A DNA stretch of 64,000 bases from Pseudomonadota bacterium (GCA_023419315.1 JAEZYE010000009.1:1-64000); one strand, 5' to 3'. Shown: positions 35,865 to 47,063, counted from the stretch's first letter. The notes: generated by a model not told the origin, from the sequence alone. Made by a program: numbers and translations.

Positions 35865-36875
35865 TCAGGGCAGCGGCACGGCGTCGAGCAGCGCCGCGAC
35901 AAGGCGGTCGCCGTCCCAGCCTTCGGCCGTCGCTTCGTAGCTGGGCAGCACACGATGCCGGAGAACATCGGGCGCGATCGCCCTGACATCTTCGGGCGTG
36001 ACGTAGTCGCGTCCGGCCAGCCAGGCGCGTGCGCGCGCGCAGCGTTCCAGCGCAATCGATCCGCGCGGGCTGGCGCCCCAGGCAATGCGCCGGCCCAGCG
36101 CCGGGTCGTAGCGCCTGGCGTCACGCGAAGCGAGTACCAGCTCGATCAGATAGCGTTCCAGCTGCGGCGCAACGTGAAGATCCAGCACCTCACGCCGCGC
36201 GGCGAATACGTGTTCGAGCGGCATCTGTTCGATCGCGGACGGCACGGGCGCGAGCGAATCCCTCGCCCGCTCGCGCGCCAGACGCAGGATTTCCGCCTCG
36301 GCCGCCGCCTCGGGATAGCCGATGCGCACGTGCATCAGGAAACGGTCCAGCTGCGCTTCCGGCAGCGGGAACGTGCCTTCCTGTTCGATCGGGTTCTGCG
36401 TGGCCATCACCAGGAACAACGCCGGCAGCGGATAGGTGTGCCGTCCCACGGTCACCTGGCGCTCGCCCATGGCTTCCAGCAAAGCGGACTGGACCTTGGC
36501 GGGCGCACGGTTGATCTCGTCGGCCAGCAGCAGCGGATGGAAGATGGGGCCGGGCTGGAACTCGAAGCGGCCATCCTGCGGACGCCACACTTCCGTACCG
36601 GTCAAGTCGGCCGGCAGCAGATCAGGCGTGAACTGCACCCGCGCAAAATCGGCTTCGAGCCGGTCGGCCAGCGCCCGGATCGCGGTGGTCTTGGCGAGGC
36701 CGGGCGCGCCTTCGACCAGCAGATGCCCGTCCGCAAGCAAGGCGATCAGCAGGCGTTCGATCAGATCGGCCTGGCCGACAATCGTGTCCGAGAGGCCTTC
36801 GCGCAATTGCTGGAAAGCGACATGAAGTGCGCTTTGACCAGCGTGCGGATCGGCGGAAGGAAAGGAATGATCCAT
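35865..36875 (-). CDS. MoxR-family AAA+ ATPase
   Basis: Chaperone-like ATPase of 336 residues, first gene of the Bat operon. The ATG at 36875 (MDHSFPSAD) is chosen; 46 codons upstream are open but overlap a strong terminator and have no start-like sequence. Walker A is GAPGLAKTT, Walker B LLLADEINRAPAKVQSALLEAMGE, sensor 1 VMATQNPIEQEGTFPLPEAQLDRFL, and the sensor 2 arginine region is SPRGSIALERCAR. MoxR proteins help mature or assemble other proteins; with the downstream VWA proteins they form the MoxR-BatABCD pathway. Confidence 0.9.
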   Translation of the reverse strand: MDHSFPSADPHAGQSALHVAFQQLREGLSDTIVGQADLIERLLIALLADGHLLVEGAPGLAKTTAIRALADRLEADFARVQFTPDLLPADLTGTEVWRPQDGRFEFQPGPIFHPLLLADEINRAPAKVQSALLEAMGERQVTVGRHTYPLPALFLVMATQNPIEQEGTFPLPEAQLDRFLMHVRIGYPEAAAEAEILRLARERARDSLAPVPSAIEQMPLEHVFAARREVLDLHVAPQLERYLIELVLASRDARRYDPALGRRIAWGASPRGSIALERCARARAWLAGRDYVTPEDVRAIAPDVLRHRVLPSYEATAEGWDGDRLVAALLDAVPLP

Positions 36876-36973
36876 GGGCGCTCGCAACCGGGTCGAGGGG
36901 CCATTCTGACCCAAGGCGAGCAGATTGGTTCGAGGATTGCCGCGGAGTCGGGGTCGGGATTCATCGAGCACAA

Positions 36974-37001
36974 AAAAACGGGGCCATCGGGCCCCGTTTT
37001 T
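36974..37001. terminator. Bidirectional terminator after pilQ
   Basis: GC-rich stem GGGGCC with GGCCCC extended by AAAAAC and GTTTTT, and a 4-base loop. On the minus strand it ends in seven T residues, 20 bases past the pilQ stop; on the plus strand a T5 run also follows. It separates pilMNOPQ from the moxR operon. Confidence 0.9.
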
Positions 37002-37020
37002 CCAGCGCGGCAACGGCCAC

Positions 37021-38955
37021 TCAGTTCGCGCGGGCGACCGGCGCCTGCGCCGCGACGCGCAACACCTTCGGCGTCACGAAGATCAGCAGCTCGGCCTTTT
37101 CCTTGCTGCGACCCTTCTTCTTGAACAGATTGCCCAGGAAGGGGATGTCGCCCAGGAACGGCACCTTGGAAATGCTCTGGCGGTCGGTGAACTCGTAGAC
37201 GCCGCCGATCACGACCGTCTGGCCGTCCTCGACCAGCACCGCCGTGTTGATCTCGCGACGCGCCAGCTCCGGAACCTGGCCGAAATCGCCCAGGTCGATG
37301 AAGCGCAGCACTTCGTCCTTCTTGACGTTGAGCGCCAGGAAGACGCGGTTGTCGCTGGTGATGGTCGGCACGACCTTCAGCTCCAGCAGCGCTTCCTTGA
37401 ACTGCACGGTCGGCAGCGCGGCGCCACCGGTGCCCTGCGCGGACACCGTCAGGTAGCCCACTTCACGACCCTGCTTGATCACCGCCTCGCGCTGGTTCGT
37501 CGTGACCAGACGCGGATTCGAGATCACTTCGCCGCGGCCTTCTTCCTGCAGTGCGGACAGTTCGACGTCCAGCTGGAAATTGGCGCCGAGCAGCGTGTAC
37601 GCGATTGCGCCCGGATTGCCCGAGGTGAAACCGCTTGCCGGCAGGTTGATATTGAGGGTGCCATCATCAGTGCTGCCATTCTCGATGATGTCGTGATTGC
37701 CCTCGAGCGAGCCGCCGATCACCTGCGTGCGGTCGCCCTCACGCCTGCCGACGATGCCGAAACGCGCGCCCAGATCGCGGGCGAAGGTGTCGGTCGCGAT
37801 CACGATGCGGCCTTCGATGAGCACCTGGTCCACCGGACGATCAATCACCGCAATCAGCTCGCGCATCTGCGCGATCTTCTTGGGGATGTCATTGATCATC
37901 AGCGTGTTGGTGCGCTCGTCGGCCACGATGCGGCCACGCGGCGAGAGGAAGCTGTTTTCCTGCTGGCCGCCACCACCGCCGCCACCGCCGGAATTGCCGA
38001 TGCCCTTGGCCTCGGTCAGCGCTTTGAAGATCGCGCCGGCGTTGTGGTAGTTGATCTGGATGTAGTCGGTGACGAGGTCTTCGCGGTTCTCGATCGCGAT
38101 GCGCGCGTCTTCCTTGTCCTGTTCGAACTTGGCCAGCTCGGGCTGCGGCGCGACCCACACCACGCCGCCTTCACGACGCTTGTCCAGGCCCTTAGCCCGC
38201 AGCACGATGTCCAGCGCCTGATCCCACGGCACGTTGATCAGGCGGAGCGTCACGTTGCCCTGCACCGTATCCGAGGCGACGATGTTGAGGTTCGATTCTT
38301 CGGCGATCAGCTGCAGGACGGTCCGGACCGGGACGTCCTGGAAGTTGAAGGTCACCGGGCGGCCGCTGTAGGACCTGGCGGAGGAACTCGCCGCGACCTT
38401 GGCTGCCGCACTGGCGACTGCGCCACTGGCGGTGCCCGCCGTGCCCATTGCGGCTTGCGCGGTGCGTGGCGCGATTTCCACCACGTACTCGTTGCCGCTC
38501 TGGTAGGCCAGTGATTCGAAGGCGCCATGTGTGCTCAGCACCAGTTGGGTGCCCTTGCCACTGGCGCGGGCGTCGACGCGATCGACCGGCGTCGCGAAAT
38601 CCGCCACGTTCAGCACGCGCTGCAACGACGTCGGGATTTCGGCGTTGCCTACATCGACAACCACGGAAGAACCCAGATTGCGCAGATCCGGCGACACACC
38701 GCTTCCGTCGAAGCGGAGGATCAGGCGACCCGCGCCGTCATCCCCGCGGCGGAAATCGATGTGGGTGATTGCCACCGGAGCCGCCTTCTGCGAGGCGGCG
38801 GCCGGGGCGTTGGGCGAAGACGGCGCGGCCGCGGGCGTCGCTGCGCCGGCCACGCCGGCGCTGGCCAGCAGACCGATGGCGAGTCCGAGGCTGCAGGACC
38901 TGAGCGAGGCCAGGTGCCGTGACGGCCGCAGGCGGAAAGCGTTTGAAGCGGTCAT
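37021..38955 (-). CDS. pilQ: Type IV pilus secretin PilQ
   Basis: Outer-membrane secretin through which the pilus passes, 644 residues from the ATG at 38955 (GGGGGA upstream). The ATG 18 bases earlier overlaps the pilP stop and has no Shine-Dalgarno. The order is signal peptide (to about 38), AMIN-type peptidoglycan-binding beta domain, secretin N0/N1-like domains (PVTFNFQDVPVRTVLQLIAEESNLNIV, then DYIQINYHNAGAIFKAL) and the C-terminal secretin core (VEDGQTVVIGGVY, PFLGDIPFLGNLFK). A run of eight glycines lies in a loop before the second ring domain (near 37970-37990). Last gene of pilMNOPQ. Confidence 0.94.
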   Translation of the reverse strand: MTASNAFRLRPSRHLASLRSCSLGLAIGLLASAGVAGAATPAAAPSSPNAPAAASQKAAPVAITHIDFRRGDDGAGRLILRFDGSGVSPDLRNLGSSVVVDVGNAEIPTSLQRVLNVADFATPVDRVDARASGKGTQLVLSTHGAFESLAYQSGNEYVVEIAPRTAQAAMGTAGTASGAVASAAAKVAASSSARSYSGRPVTFNFQDVPVRTVLQLIAEESNLNIVASDTVQGNVTLRLINVPWDQALDIVLRAKGLDKRREGGVVWVAPQPELAKFEQDKEDARIAIENREDLVTDYIQINYHNAGAIFKALTEAKGIGNSGGGGGGGGQQENSFLSPRGRIVADERTNTLMINDIPKKIAQMRELIAVIDRPVDQVLIEGRIVIATDTFARDLGARFGIVGRREGDRTQVIGGSLEGNHDIIENGSTDDGTLNINLPASGFTSGNPGAIAYTLLGANFQLDVELSALQEEGRGEVISNPRLVTTNQREAVIKQGREVGYLTVSAQGTGGAALPTVQFKEALLELKVVPTITSDNRVFLALNVKKDEVLRFIDLGDFGQVPELARREINTAVLVEDGQTVVIGGVYEFTDRQSISKVPFLGDIPFLGNLFKKKGRSKEKAELLIFVTPKVLRVAAQAPVARAN

Positions 38956-38969
38956 CGTGTATCCCCCAA

Positions 38970-39509
38970 TCATTGATCTTCAAGCGCAATCGAAGCCGGC
39001 CGTTCCAGCCAACCGCCCGCGCCATCCGGCACTAGTTCGACAAGTTCAATGCCATCTTCACTGACAGCGGTGACGCGACCATCGCTCTGCCCCATGTAGT
39101 TGCCGGGGCGGATCCGGTAGGTCACCTTGTCCGGTGCCATCACCAACGCAATCAGGCCCGGACCGCGGCCGATGGTGCCCACCATGTCGAGGCTGTCCAG
39201 CGGGTACTGCTCAAGCGTTTCCTTGCGCCGGTTCGGATCGGGTCGGAGACCGCCTCCGTCGGTGTTGTTCCAGGCATCACTGAACGGATCACGCAGCGTC
39301 TGCGCGGCGTACTCGAAGGTTTCGAACTGCTGCATCACCGGCAGCGGCTCAAGCGGCGGCGCGGGACGCGCACGCACGTCGGCCGTCCAGTTCACGAGAT
39401 TGGGGGCATCGCCCGGCGTGCTGGTGATGTCGCGGGCGCAACCGGCCAGCGCCAGCGCCAGGCTGGCCGCCGCGATCGTGCGGATGGCGGGATGACGGCG
39501 CATGCTCAT
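38970..39509 (-). CDS. pilP: Type IV pilus lipoprotein PilP
   Basis: Inner-membrane lipoprotein of the pilus alignment subcomplex, 179 residues. The signal sequence ends in the lipobox LALAGC (Cys24). The C-terminal HR domain is visible from DSLDMVGTIGR to VTYRIRPGNYMGQSDGRV; it binds PilQ, while the flexible N-terminal part binds the PilN/PilO dimer. Starts inside the pilO stop (ATGA). Confidence 0.92.
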   Translation of the reverse strand: MSMRRHPAIRTIAAASLALALAGCARDITSTPGDAPNLVNWTADVRARPAPPLEPLPVMQQFETFEYAAQTLRDPFSDAWNNTDGGGLRPDPNRRKETLEQYPLDSLDMVGTIGRGPGLIALVMAPDKVTYRIRPGNYMGQSDGRVTAVSEDGIELVELVPDGAGGWLERPASIALEDQ

Positions 39510-40165
39510 TGTCCTTCCGCCTTTGTCGCGTTGGCGACCGCCTGCTCTTCGATTTCCTTCTCGTCCAGATAGCGGTAGGTCTTGACCGTGCCGGACAGTT
39601 CAAGCGCACCGCGGCTGCTGATGGCGCCCTGTCCTTCCTTCGGCTTCAGCGAGATGTCGTGCATCGTCAGGATGACCACGCGCGGAAGCGAAGCCACACC
39701 GCTGACAAACGCGCCGAACTGGTGGTAGCTGCCCACCATGCGCAGCGAAATCGGCTTCTCCGCGTAGAACTCCTTCGGCGTTTCCGGGCCCGGCTGGAAC
39801 AGCTCGTTGGAGAGCCCGCTGGAGAGCGCCGTTTGCGAGATGTCAATGATCAGATCCGGCATTTCGGTCTTGCTCGGCAGCTGGCGCAGCATCTGCTGGA
39901 GCACCTGTTCCATCTGAGCCAGTTGCTGCTTCAGCGGCTCCAGGTTGGCGGCGCGACCCTGCTTTTCCTCGAACTGGGAGCGCAGCGAGGTTTCCTCGCT
40001 CTCGAGCTGTTGCAGGTTCTGACGCTTCCCCTTGATCAGCAGGAAGTACGCCATCGCCAGGATGAAGACGCCGACGAGGATGCAGAAGCCGACCTTGGCG
40101 TTCTGCGGCCACGCGCCGATGTTGTTGATATCCAGGTTTCTGAGCGAGGTTTTCTTCTGGCTCAT
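39506..40165 (-). CDS. pilO: Type IV pilus inner-membrane protein PilO
   Basis: Bitopic protein of 219 residues with a membrane helix at about 25-46 (VGFCILVGVFILAMAYFLLI), a coiled-coil (NLQQLESEETSLRSQFEEKQ) and a ferredoxin-like periplasmic domain (SLRMVGSYHQFGAFVSGVASLPRVVI). It pairs with PilN to connect the cytoplasmic PilM ring with PilP and PilQ. Starts within the stop of pilN. Confidence 0.93.
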   Translation of the reverse strand: MSQKKTSLRNLDINNIGAWPQNAKVGFCILVGVFILAMAYFLLIKGKRQNLQQLESEETSLRSQFEEKQGRAANLEPLKQQLAQMEQVLQQMLRQLPSKTEMPDLIIDISQTALSSGLSNELFQPGPETPKEFYAEKPISLRMVGSYHQFGAFVSGVASLPRVVILTMHDISLKPKEGQGAISSRGALELSGTVKTYRYLDEKEIEEQAVANATKAEGQ

Positions 40166-40943
40166 GACTGGCTCCCGGAGGTGGTGGCCGGAGCCGTGGG
40201 CGTCGGCGTGCTGTTGGCCGGGGCGGACGGCGCGGGCGTGGTCGCAGGTGCCGGCTGTGCGGCCGGAGCAGCGGTCGGGGTGGCCGCGGGTGCTGGCGCG
40301 GCGGCGTCCGTCACCGGCGGAGTGGCGCCTGCTGCAGTGACGGGCCCTTGGCCTTCACCTTCGGTGGCATTGGGGTTGGCCAGGCGCACCTGCAGGTTGA
40401 ACATGTACGGCAAGGAGCGCGTGGAGCTGCTGAGCGCCGAAGCGGTTTGTCCCTCTTCGGCCTTGGCTTCGATGATCGACAGTTCCGGTCGCGTCATCCA
40501 GCCGGAGCTTTCCAGATTCCGCATGTACGCGCTGACGCGCGCGTTGGACTGGGCGCGTCCTTCCAGCGTCAGCACTTCACCTTCCTGCTTGATGTTGGAG
40601 AGCGCCACGCCATCGGGAATGGTGCGGACCAGCGAATCGAACAGATGGACCATCTGCGAACGGTTGGCCTGCAACTGCTCGATGACTTTCTTGCGCGCCA
40701 GCAGGCGATCCTTCTGCTTGTCGAGCGCCTCGATTTCAGTGATCTGCGATTCGACCTTCTGGATTTCCGCCTTCAGGTAATCGTTGCGGACCATCTGCCC
40801 GCTGATCTGGCGGTCGTAATGGAACCAGAGCAGGAACGACAGCGCCACGCCGCCGAGCGCCGCCAGTCCCAGCATCGCGTAGAAGTCGCGCTGCCGCTGT
40901 GCCCGCCGTTCGGCGCGCCAGGGGAGTAGGTTGATCCGTGCCA

Positions 40944-40944
<1 letters not shown>
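40162..40944 (-). CDS. pilN: Type IV pilus inner-membrane protein PilN with Ala/Pro/Thr tail
   Basis: Bitopic protein of 260 residues. The N-terminus [14 protein letters not shown] is the PilM-binding motif (INLLPWR). A membrane helix (about 25-42), a coiled coil ([22 protein letters not shown]) and a ferredoxin-like fold follow. About 60 C-terminal residues are a low-complexity Ala/Pro/Thr tail, which makes this longer than typical PilN (about 180-200). It shares a base with the pilM stop (TGATG). Confidence 0.93.
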
Positions 40945-42038
<1,094 letters not shown>

Positions 42039-42050
42039 CTACCGAATCAC

Positions 42051-42079
42051 ATTAATAACCAACTTTTTACGCTTGGCAA
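42051..42079 (-). promoter_or_regulatory. Putative pilM promoter
   Basis: On the minus strand TTGCCA (42079-42074) and ATTAAT (42056-42051) are separated by 17 bases, about 50 bases before the pilM start in a notably AT-rich stretch of the divergent region. Confidence 0.45.
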
Positions 42080-42179
42080 CCTGAGTTTTCATCGCTGTGC
42101 GGCTTGTCACGATTCACGAAGGTTGTTGCCCAAGTCCCTGTTCCCCCAAGGATCGCCGGTAGCGACCCGGTCCCTCATC

Positions 42180-42185
42180 TATACT
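42180..42185 (+). promoter_or_regulatory. Putative -10 box of mrcA
   Basis: TATACT stands 36 bases before the mrcA ATG. No convincing -35 is seen at the normal distance. Confidence 0.35.
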
Positions 42186-42221
42186 CTGCCGTCAAGAATT
42201 CTGCAATCGGAAAAGCACTGG

Positions 42222-44648
42222 ATGCCCCGTCTCCGCCGCCTGTTCCGCTGGGCCCTGTTCGCTGGCCTGGCCCTCACCCTCGCGGGCATCGCCGCCTTGG
42301 GCATCCTCTATTACGTGGTCTCGGCGAAGGTGCCGGATGTCCAGTCCCTGCGCAATGTCGAGTTGCAGGAGCCGCTGTATGTCTATGCCAACGATGGCCG
42401 GCTGATCGGGCTGTTCGGCGAAACCCGGCGCTATCCGGTCTCGATCAAGCAGGTGCCGGAAAAGGTGCGCCAGGCGTTCGTGGCGGCCGAGGATTCGGAT
42501 TTCTACAAGCACAACGGCATCGACCTCACCGGCATCAGTCGCGCGGTGTGGCAGATCGTTTCACGCAAGGAAGGCCGCGTGGCGGGCGGCAGCACAATCA
42601 CCCAGCAGGTCGCACGGCAATTTTTCCTCAGCTCGGAATACAGCTACACGCGCAAGCTCGTGGAAATGATGCTGGCGATGCGCATCGAGAAGATGCTCAG
42701 CAAGGATGAAATCCTCGAGCTCTATCTCAACAAGAGTTTCTTCGGCAATCGCTCGTATGGTGTCGCTGCGGCCGCCGAGTATTACTACGGGAAGACGCTC
42801 GACGAACTGACCCTGGCCGAAGCGGCCACGCTGGTCAGCGCGCTGAAGTTCCCTTCGAGCGGCAATCCCATCAGCAACCCGGTCCGCAACCACCAGCGCA
42901 GTGTCTACGTACTGGAGCGGATGCGTGAGGACGGCTACATCACCGCCGCGCAGGCCGCGCAGGCGAAAGCCGAACCGATGCACGCCGCGCCGCATGAGCG
43001 TCCGGTCGAGGTCTACGCGCCCTATGTTGCAGAAATGGTGCGCCAGGAGATGATCGCCCGGTTCGGCGCCGATGCGCTGACCAAGGGCTATCACGTCACC
43101 ACGACGATCGACGCCACGTTGCAGACCGCCGCCGACGCCGCCGTGCGCGACGGGCTGGAGCTGTATGACCGTCGCCATGGCTGGAACGGCGTGGAGCGGC
43201 ATTTCGATGTACCGGCCGATGCCGACGCCAAGGCGCTGTCCTCGCAGTTGGCGGGCATTCCCGCCCAGGGCGGCATGTTGCCGGCGATCATCGCGTCCAC
43301 CGCGTCCGATGGCTCGGCGGCGGTCGTGTTCGCCAACGGCCGCGAGCTCTCGCTGCCTGCATCTGCTAGCCAATGGACCGGTCGCAGCCCGTCCAAGCTC
43401 TTCAAGCGCGGCGACCTGGTGCGTCTGCGGGCCGGCAAGGAACCGGACCAGTTCGTCGTCACGCAAGTGCCCCGCGGGCAGGCGGCGCTGGTGTCGCTGG
43501 ATGCCGATACGGGCGCCCTGCGCGCATTGATCGGCGGCTACAGCTTCGCCGGCAACAAGTTCAACCGAGCCACCCAGGCACGTCGCCAGCCCGGATCGAG
43601 CTTCAAGCCGTTCCTCTACGCGGCCGCGTTCGACAAGGGGTTCAATCCGGCCTCCATCGTGCTCGATGCTCCGGTGGTATTCCGCGATCGCCGCGGTCAC
43701 CTGTGGCGCCCGCAGAACGACGGCGGTGGATTCCGTGGGCCGATGCGCATCCGTGAAGCGCTGGTGCAATCGCGCAATCTGGTATCGGTGCGCCTGCTCG
43801 ACGCCATCGGCGTGGACTTCGCCCGCAAGTACATCAGCCAGTTCGGTTTCGAGGAATCGGAACTGCCGCCCAATCTGTCCATGTCACTGGGCACTGCATC
43901 GTTGACGCCGCTTTCGGTTGCGCGCGGCTACGCGGTCTTCGCCAATGGCGGCTCGCGCGTCACGCCCTGGTTCATCGACGAAGTGAAAGACCGCGAGGGC
44001 ACGGTGCTCTTCAAGGAGAAGCCGGCCGTGGCCTGCCGTGATTGCGGCGGAACTTCGCTCGGAACAGCTTCGGTCTCAGCGAACGATGTCGTGGATGGCT
44101 TCAACTTCGGACCGCAGCAGGCCGCCAGCGGGAAGCCGGCGCCGCCGCAACCCGAAAAGAAGGAAGAGCCGCCGGTTCCGGCGGATGCCGTCAGTGCGCC
44201 GCGCGCCATCGACGAGCGCACCGCGTATCAATTGGTCTCGATGATGCGCGATGTGGTCCAGCGCGGTACCGGCACGGCGGCCAAATCGCTGGGACGCGAG
44301 GATGTCGGCGGCAAGACCGGTTCGACCAACGATCATCGCGACGCCTGGTTCTCCGGCTTCGGTGGCACCTACGTCACCACGGTATGGGTCGGTCGTGACG
44401 ATTTCCGCTCGCTCGGTTACCGCGAATACGGCGGTCGCGCGGCGTTGCCGATCTGGATCGACTTCATGCGCGTGGCGCTGAAGGACAAACCGATTGCACG
44501 CAATGATCCGCCGGCCGGCATGGTGCAGGTCACTTCCAATGGCGCGACCGAATGGGTGAAGACCGAGGACATGGACCGCATCCAGCAGTTCGACGACTTC
44601 GGTGACGAGAACGCCATCCCGGATGAGGAAGCGCTCGACATCTTCTGA
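42222..44648 (+). CDS. mrcA: Penicillin-binding protein 1A (bifunctional glycosyltransferase/transpeptidase)
   Basis: Class A PBP polymerising and cross-linking peptidoglycan, 808 residues from the ATG at 42222. N-terminal membrane helix at about 10-33. The glycosyltransferase domain has catalytic Glu90 in [14 protein letters not shown] and [15 protein letters not shown]. The transpeptidase domain has SSFK with Ser459, the SRN motif in VQSRNLVSV and KTG at 698-700. Between about 270 and 420 lies an OB-like insertion. The frame is open for another 428 codons upstream, but this is antisense to pilM and is a shadow. Divergence from pilM is a common arrangement in gammaproteobacteria. Confidence 0.95.
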   Translation: MPRLRRLFRWALFAGLALTLAGIAALGILYYVVSAKVPDVQSLRNVELQEPLYVYANDGRLIGLFGETRRYPVSIKQVPEKVRQAFVAAEDSDFYKHNGIDLTGISRAVWQIVSRKEGRVAGGSTITQQVARQFFLSSEYSYTRKLVEMMLAMRIEKMLSKDEILELYLNKSFFGNRSYGVAAAAEYYYGKTLDELTLAEAATLVSALKFPSSGNPISNPVRNHQRSVYVLERMREDGYITAAQAAQAKAEPMHAAPHERPVEVYAPYVAEMVRQEMIARFGADALTKGYHVTTTIDATLQTAADAAVRDGLELYDRRHGWNGVERHFDVPADADAKALSSQLAGIPAQGGMLPAIIASTASDGSAAVVFANGRELSLPASASQWTGRSPSKLFKRGDLVRLRAGKEPDQFVVTQVPRGQAALVSLDADTGALRALIGGYSFAGNKFNRATQARRQPGSSFKPFLYAAAFDKGFNPASIVLDAPVVFRDRRGHLWRPQNDGGGFRGPMRIREALVQSRNLVSVRLLDAIGVDFARKYISQFGFEESELPPNLSMSLGTASLTPLSVARGYAVFANGGSRVTPWFIDEVKDREGTVLFKEKPAVACRDCGGTSLGTASVSANDVVDGFNFGPQQAASGKPAPPQPEKKEEPPVPADAVSAPRAIDERTAYQLVSMMRDVVQRGTGTAAKSLGREDVGGKTGSTNDHRDAWFSGFGGTYVTTVWVGRDDFRSLGYREYGGRAALPIWIDFMRVALKDKPIARNDPPAGMVQVTSNGATEWVKTEDMDRIQQFDDFGDENAIPDEEALDIF

Positions 44649-44667
44649 TGTCCCGAATGCGTGCGCG

Positions 44668-44692
44668 GGCCCGGCGATGAAACGCCCGGGCC
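44668..44692 (+). terminator. Hairpin after mrcA
   Basis: GGCCCGG and CCGGGCC form a 7-bp core stem, extended with a bulge by flanking GC pairs, 20 bases beyond the mrcA stop. No T-run follows. Confidence 0.4.
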
Positions 44693-44756
44693 TGCGACAC
44701 ACATATTCACATTGCATCGTGTAGAGTCGCCTTCGGTTTCGACGCGGAGGCTCGCC

Positions 44757-45404
44757 ATGCACCACGCCCGTCAGCACGCCGAAACACGCACGCGCGAACG
44801 GCGCCATCGCCTCGCTCACGAAGCCGCCCGGCTGATGGCCGAAGGCGGCATCCGCGACTATCACCAGGCCAAGTTGAAAGCTGCCGCGCGCCTCGGCATC
44901 CATGACGATGCGTCGTTGCCGCGCAATCGCGAAATCGAAGATGCATTGCGCGAGTACCAGCGCCTGTTCATCGGGGCAGCCCACGCGACCGGTCTTCGCC
45001 AGAGGCGCGAAGCCGCGCTGCGTGCGCTGGAGTTCTTCCACGCGTTCTCTCCCAGGCTCGTGGGACCTGTTTTCGAAGGAACCGCGGATGCCAATGCACC
45101 GGTCATGCTGCATCTCCACAGCGATGACGCCGATGCGGTCACACGCTTCCTCGACGAGCATGGCATTCCCGGCGAAGCGCGCACACGCCGCCTGCGCCTG
45201 GATCGCGAGCGCACCTTCGATGCTCCGGTCATGCTGTTCAGCGCCGAAGATCTCAGCTTCGACCTGACCACGCTTCCGATGGACTCACTGCGCCAAGCCC
45301 CGCTTTCGAGCGTGGATGAAAAGCCCATGCGCCGCGCTTCCGCTTCGCAGTTGCGGCAGTTGCTGGCAGAAGAAGAAATCGCGGGATACGAGGCATCGCC
45401 CTGA
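44757..45404 (+). CDS. Conserved protein of unknown function
   Basis: Soluble 215-residue protein, with GGAG a few bases before the ATG at 44757. The N-terminal half is helical and charged (RERRHRLAHEAARLMAEGG, then IRDYHQAKLKAAARLGI, SLPRNREIEDALREYQRLF). The second half has a beta-like block (NAPVMLHLHSDDADAVTRFL, APVMLFSAEDLSFDLTTLP) and ends with a helix (KPMRRASASQLRQLLAEE). I know similar proteins from other Xanthomonadales only as hypotheticals, sometimes described with a nucleotidyltransferase-like fold, but no catalytic Asp pair can be assigned with certainty. It has no evident operon partner. Confidence 0.75.
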   Translation: MHHARQHAETRTRERRHRLAHEAARLMAEGGIRDYHQAKLKAAARLGIHDDASLPRNREIEDALREYQRLFIGAAHATGLRQRREAALRALEFFHAFSPRLVGPVFEGTADANAPVMLHLHSDDADAVTRFLDEHGIPGEARTRRLRLDRERTFDAPVMLFSAEDLSFDLTTLPMDSLRQAPLSSVDEKPMRRASASQLRQLLAEEEIAGYEASP

Positions 45405-45507
45405 CAGGTTGCTGGCCGCGTGATTGACTGTCAGAGCGACTGAAAACGTCACCCGGTCACGGCAATATCATCGCGCGCGGCGAAAGCCGGAATTTTCATG
45501 ATGGCGA

Positions 45508-45535
45508 TGCATCGCCACCGCCGGGTGGCAATGCA
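45508..45535 (+). terminator. Hairpin in the gap between the unknown gene and gltA
   Basis: TGCAT-C-GCCACC and GGTGGC-A-ATGCA form an 11-bp stem with one mismatch around a GCCG loop. It is followed on the plus strand by ATTCATCAATTCCATTTC, a T-rich but mixed tail. It may terminate the upstream gene, about 100 bases away, or be part of a small RNA. Confidence 0.4.
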
Positions 45536-45628
45536 GATTCATCAATTCCATTTCATTGCAGCGCCGAAAGCGGATCACTGACTCGCACGAGCGCGTCCGG
45601 GCAGCGCAGTACCCATCTCGAATGCGCC

Positions 45629-45653
45629 AAAAAAAAGCCCCGCATTGCGGGGC
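45629..45653 (-). terminator. Rho-independent terminator of gltA
   Basis: Stem GCCCCGC with GCGGGGC and a 3-base loop. On the minus strand the hairpin is followed by eight T residues, 28 bases beyond the gltA stop. Confidence 0.92.
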
Positions 45654-45680
45654 GTTTTCCTGCCGGGATCATGCAACAGC

Positions 45681-46970
45681 TCAGCGCTGATCGATGCCCT
45701 TGTAATCGCGGACGTCGTAGCCCGTGTAGATCTGCCGCGGACGGCCGATCTTGGCTTCCGGATCGACCTGCTGCTCCAGCCAGTGCGCAACCCAGCCGGC
45801 CGTGCGGCCGATCGCAAACATCACCGTGAACATCTCGGTCGGGATCTTCAGCGCCTTGTAGATGATGCCGCTGTAGAAATCGACATTCGGATACAGCTTG
45901 CGCTGGATGAAGTAGTCGTCCTTCAACGCGGCTTCTTCCAGCTTCATCGCCACTTCCAGCAGCGGATCGTCCACGCCGAGTTCGCCCAGGACCTTGTGGG
46001 TCATTTCGCGGATGATCTTGGCGCGCGGATCGAAGTTCTTGTAGACGCGATGACCGAAGCCCATCAGACGGAAACCCGATTCCTTGTCCTTCGCCTTGGC
46101 GACGGCAGTCTCGACCTTGTCCGGGGTTCCGATCTCTTCGAGCATCTTCAGCACGGCTTCGTTGGCGCCACCATGCGCCGGGCCCCACAGCGCGGTGATG
46201 CCGGCGGCTACCGATGCGTACGGGTTGGCGCCGGTCGAACCGACCAGCCGAACGGTCGAGGTCGACGCGTTCTGCTCGTGATCGGCATGCAGGATGAACA
46301 GCAGATCCAGCGCCTTGGCGACCACCGGATTGACCTCCAGCGGCTCGCTCGGCACTTCGAACATCATGTGCAGGAAGCGATCGACATAGGCCAGGTTGTT
46401 GCGCGGATAGCGGATCGGCCAGCCGATCGAATAGCGATAGGCGGCAGCGGCCAGGGTCGGCATCTTGGCGAGCAGACGAATCGCGGCAAGGCGACGCTGC
46501 TCGGGGTCTTCCAGATCCAGCGTGTCGTGGTAGAACGCCGACAGCGAGGCGACGGTACCGGCGAGCATCGCCATCGGATGCGCGTCGTAGTGGAAGCCAT
46601 GCAGGAAGTTCTTGAGCGACTCGTGCATCATCGTGTGATGCGTGACTTCGTGATCGAACTTCTCGAATTCCGCCTTGGTCGGCAGTTCGCCATTCATCAG
46701 CAGGTAGGCGACTTCCAGAAAGCTTGAGTGCTTGGCCAGTTGTTCGATCGGATAGCCGCGATACAGCAGCACGCCGTTGTCGCCATCGATATAGGTGATC
46801 GCGGATTTGCAGCTGGCAGTTGCGGTGAAGCCGGAGTCGTAGGTAAAGAGACCGGTTTCCCGGGTCAACCGGGAAATATCAACGCAGTCGTTGCCAAGCG
46901 TGGGTTTCAGGACCGGCAGGTTGACGGACTTGTCGCCTGCGGTCAGCGTGACCTGGTCGAGTTCGGACAC
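45681..46970 (-). CDS. gltA: Citrate synthase (type II)
   Basis: TCA-cycle entry enzyme condensing acetyl-CoA with oxaloacetate; 429 residues from a GTG at 46970, with GAAGGAG 7 bases upstream. That start gives [14 protein letters not shown], the usual N-terminus; the 44 codons before it are rejected. The large type II enzyme is indicated by the length and the [23 protein letters not shown] segment. Active-site residues lie in [10 protein letters not shown] (His), [13 protein letters not shown] (His/Arg) and NVDFYSG (Asp). Type II enzymes of gram-negatives are often NADH-inhibited hexamers. A near-perfect FNR/Anr-type site is 147 bases upstream. Confidence 0.95.
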   Translation of the reverse strand: MSELDQVTLTAGDKSVNLPVLKPTLGNDCVDISRLTRETGLFTYDSGFTATASCKSAITYIDGDNGVLLYRGYPIEQLAKHSSFLEVAYLLMNGELPTKAEFEKFDHEVTHHTMMHESLKNFLHGFHYDAHPMAMLAGTVASLSAFYHDTLDLEDPEQRRLAAIRLLAKMPTLAAAAYRYSIGWPIRYPRNNLAYVDRFLHMMFEVPSEPLEVNPVVAKALDLLFILHADHEQNASTSTVRLVGSTGANPYASVAAGITALWGPAHGGANEAVLKMLEEIGTPDKVETAVAKAKDKESGFRLMGFGHRVYKNFDPRAKIIREMTHKVLGELGVDDPLLEVAMKLEEAALKDDYFIQRKLYPNVDFYSGIIYKALKIPTEMFTVMFAIGRTAGWVAHWLEQQVDPEAKIGRPRQIYTGYDVRDYKGIDQR

Positions 46971-47057
46971 AGTGTGCGCTCCTTCGTGGGGAAGCACCGG
47001 CCGCTCGCACGGTCGGTGTGTGACGGGGGTCCAAGGATGAACCTGTGGAGAACGGGA

Positions 47058-47063
47058 ATTATC
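47058..47063 (-). promoter_or_regulatory. Putative extended -10 of gltA
   Basis: On the minus strand GATAAT, preceded by TGC (TG extended -10 motif), lies about 90 bases upstream of the gltA start. A transcription start near 47051 would place the FNR-like box at about -72. No good -35 is visible. Confidence 0.45.

Noticed and set aside
36876..37013. 46-codon upstream extension of moxR
   Set aside because: It would include the strong terminator at 36974-37001 and has no homologous start.
45498..45581. 27-codon open frame after the unknown gene
   Set aside because: No Shine-Dalgarno, short, and containing the hairpin; no support for translation.
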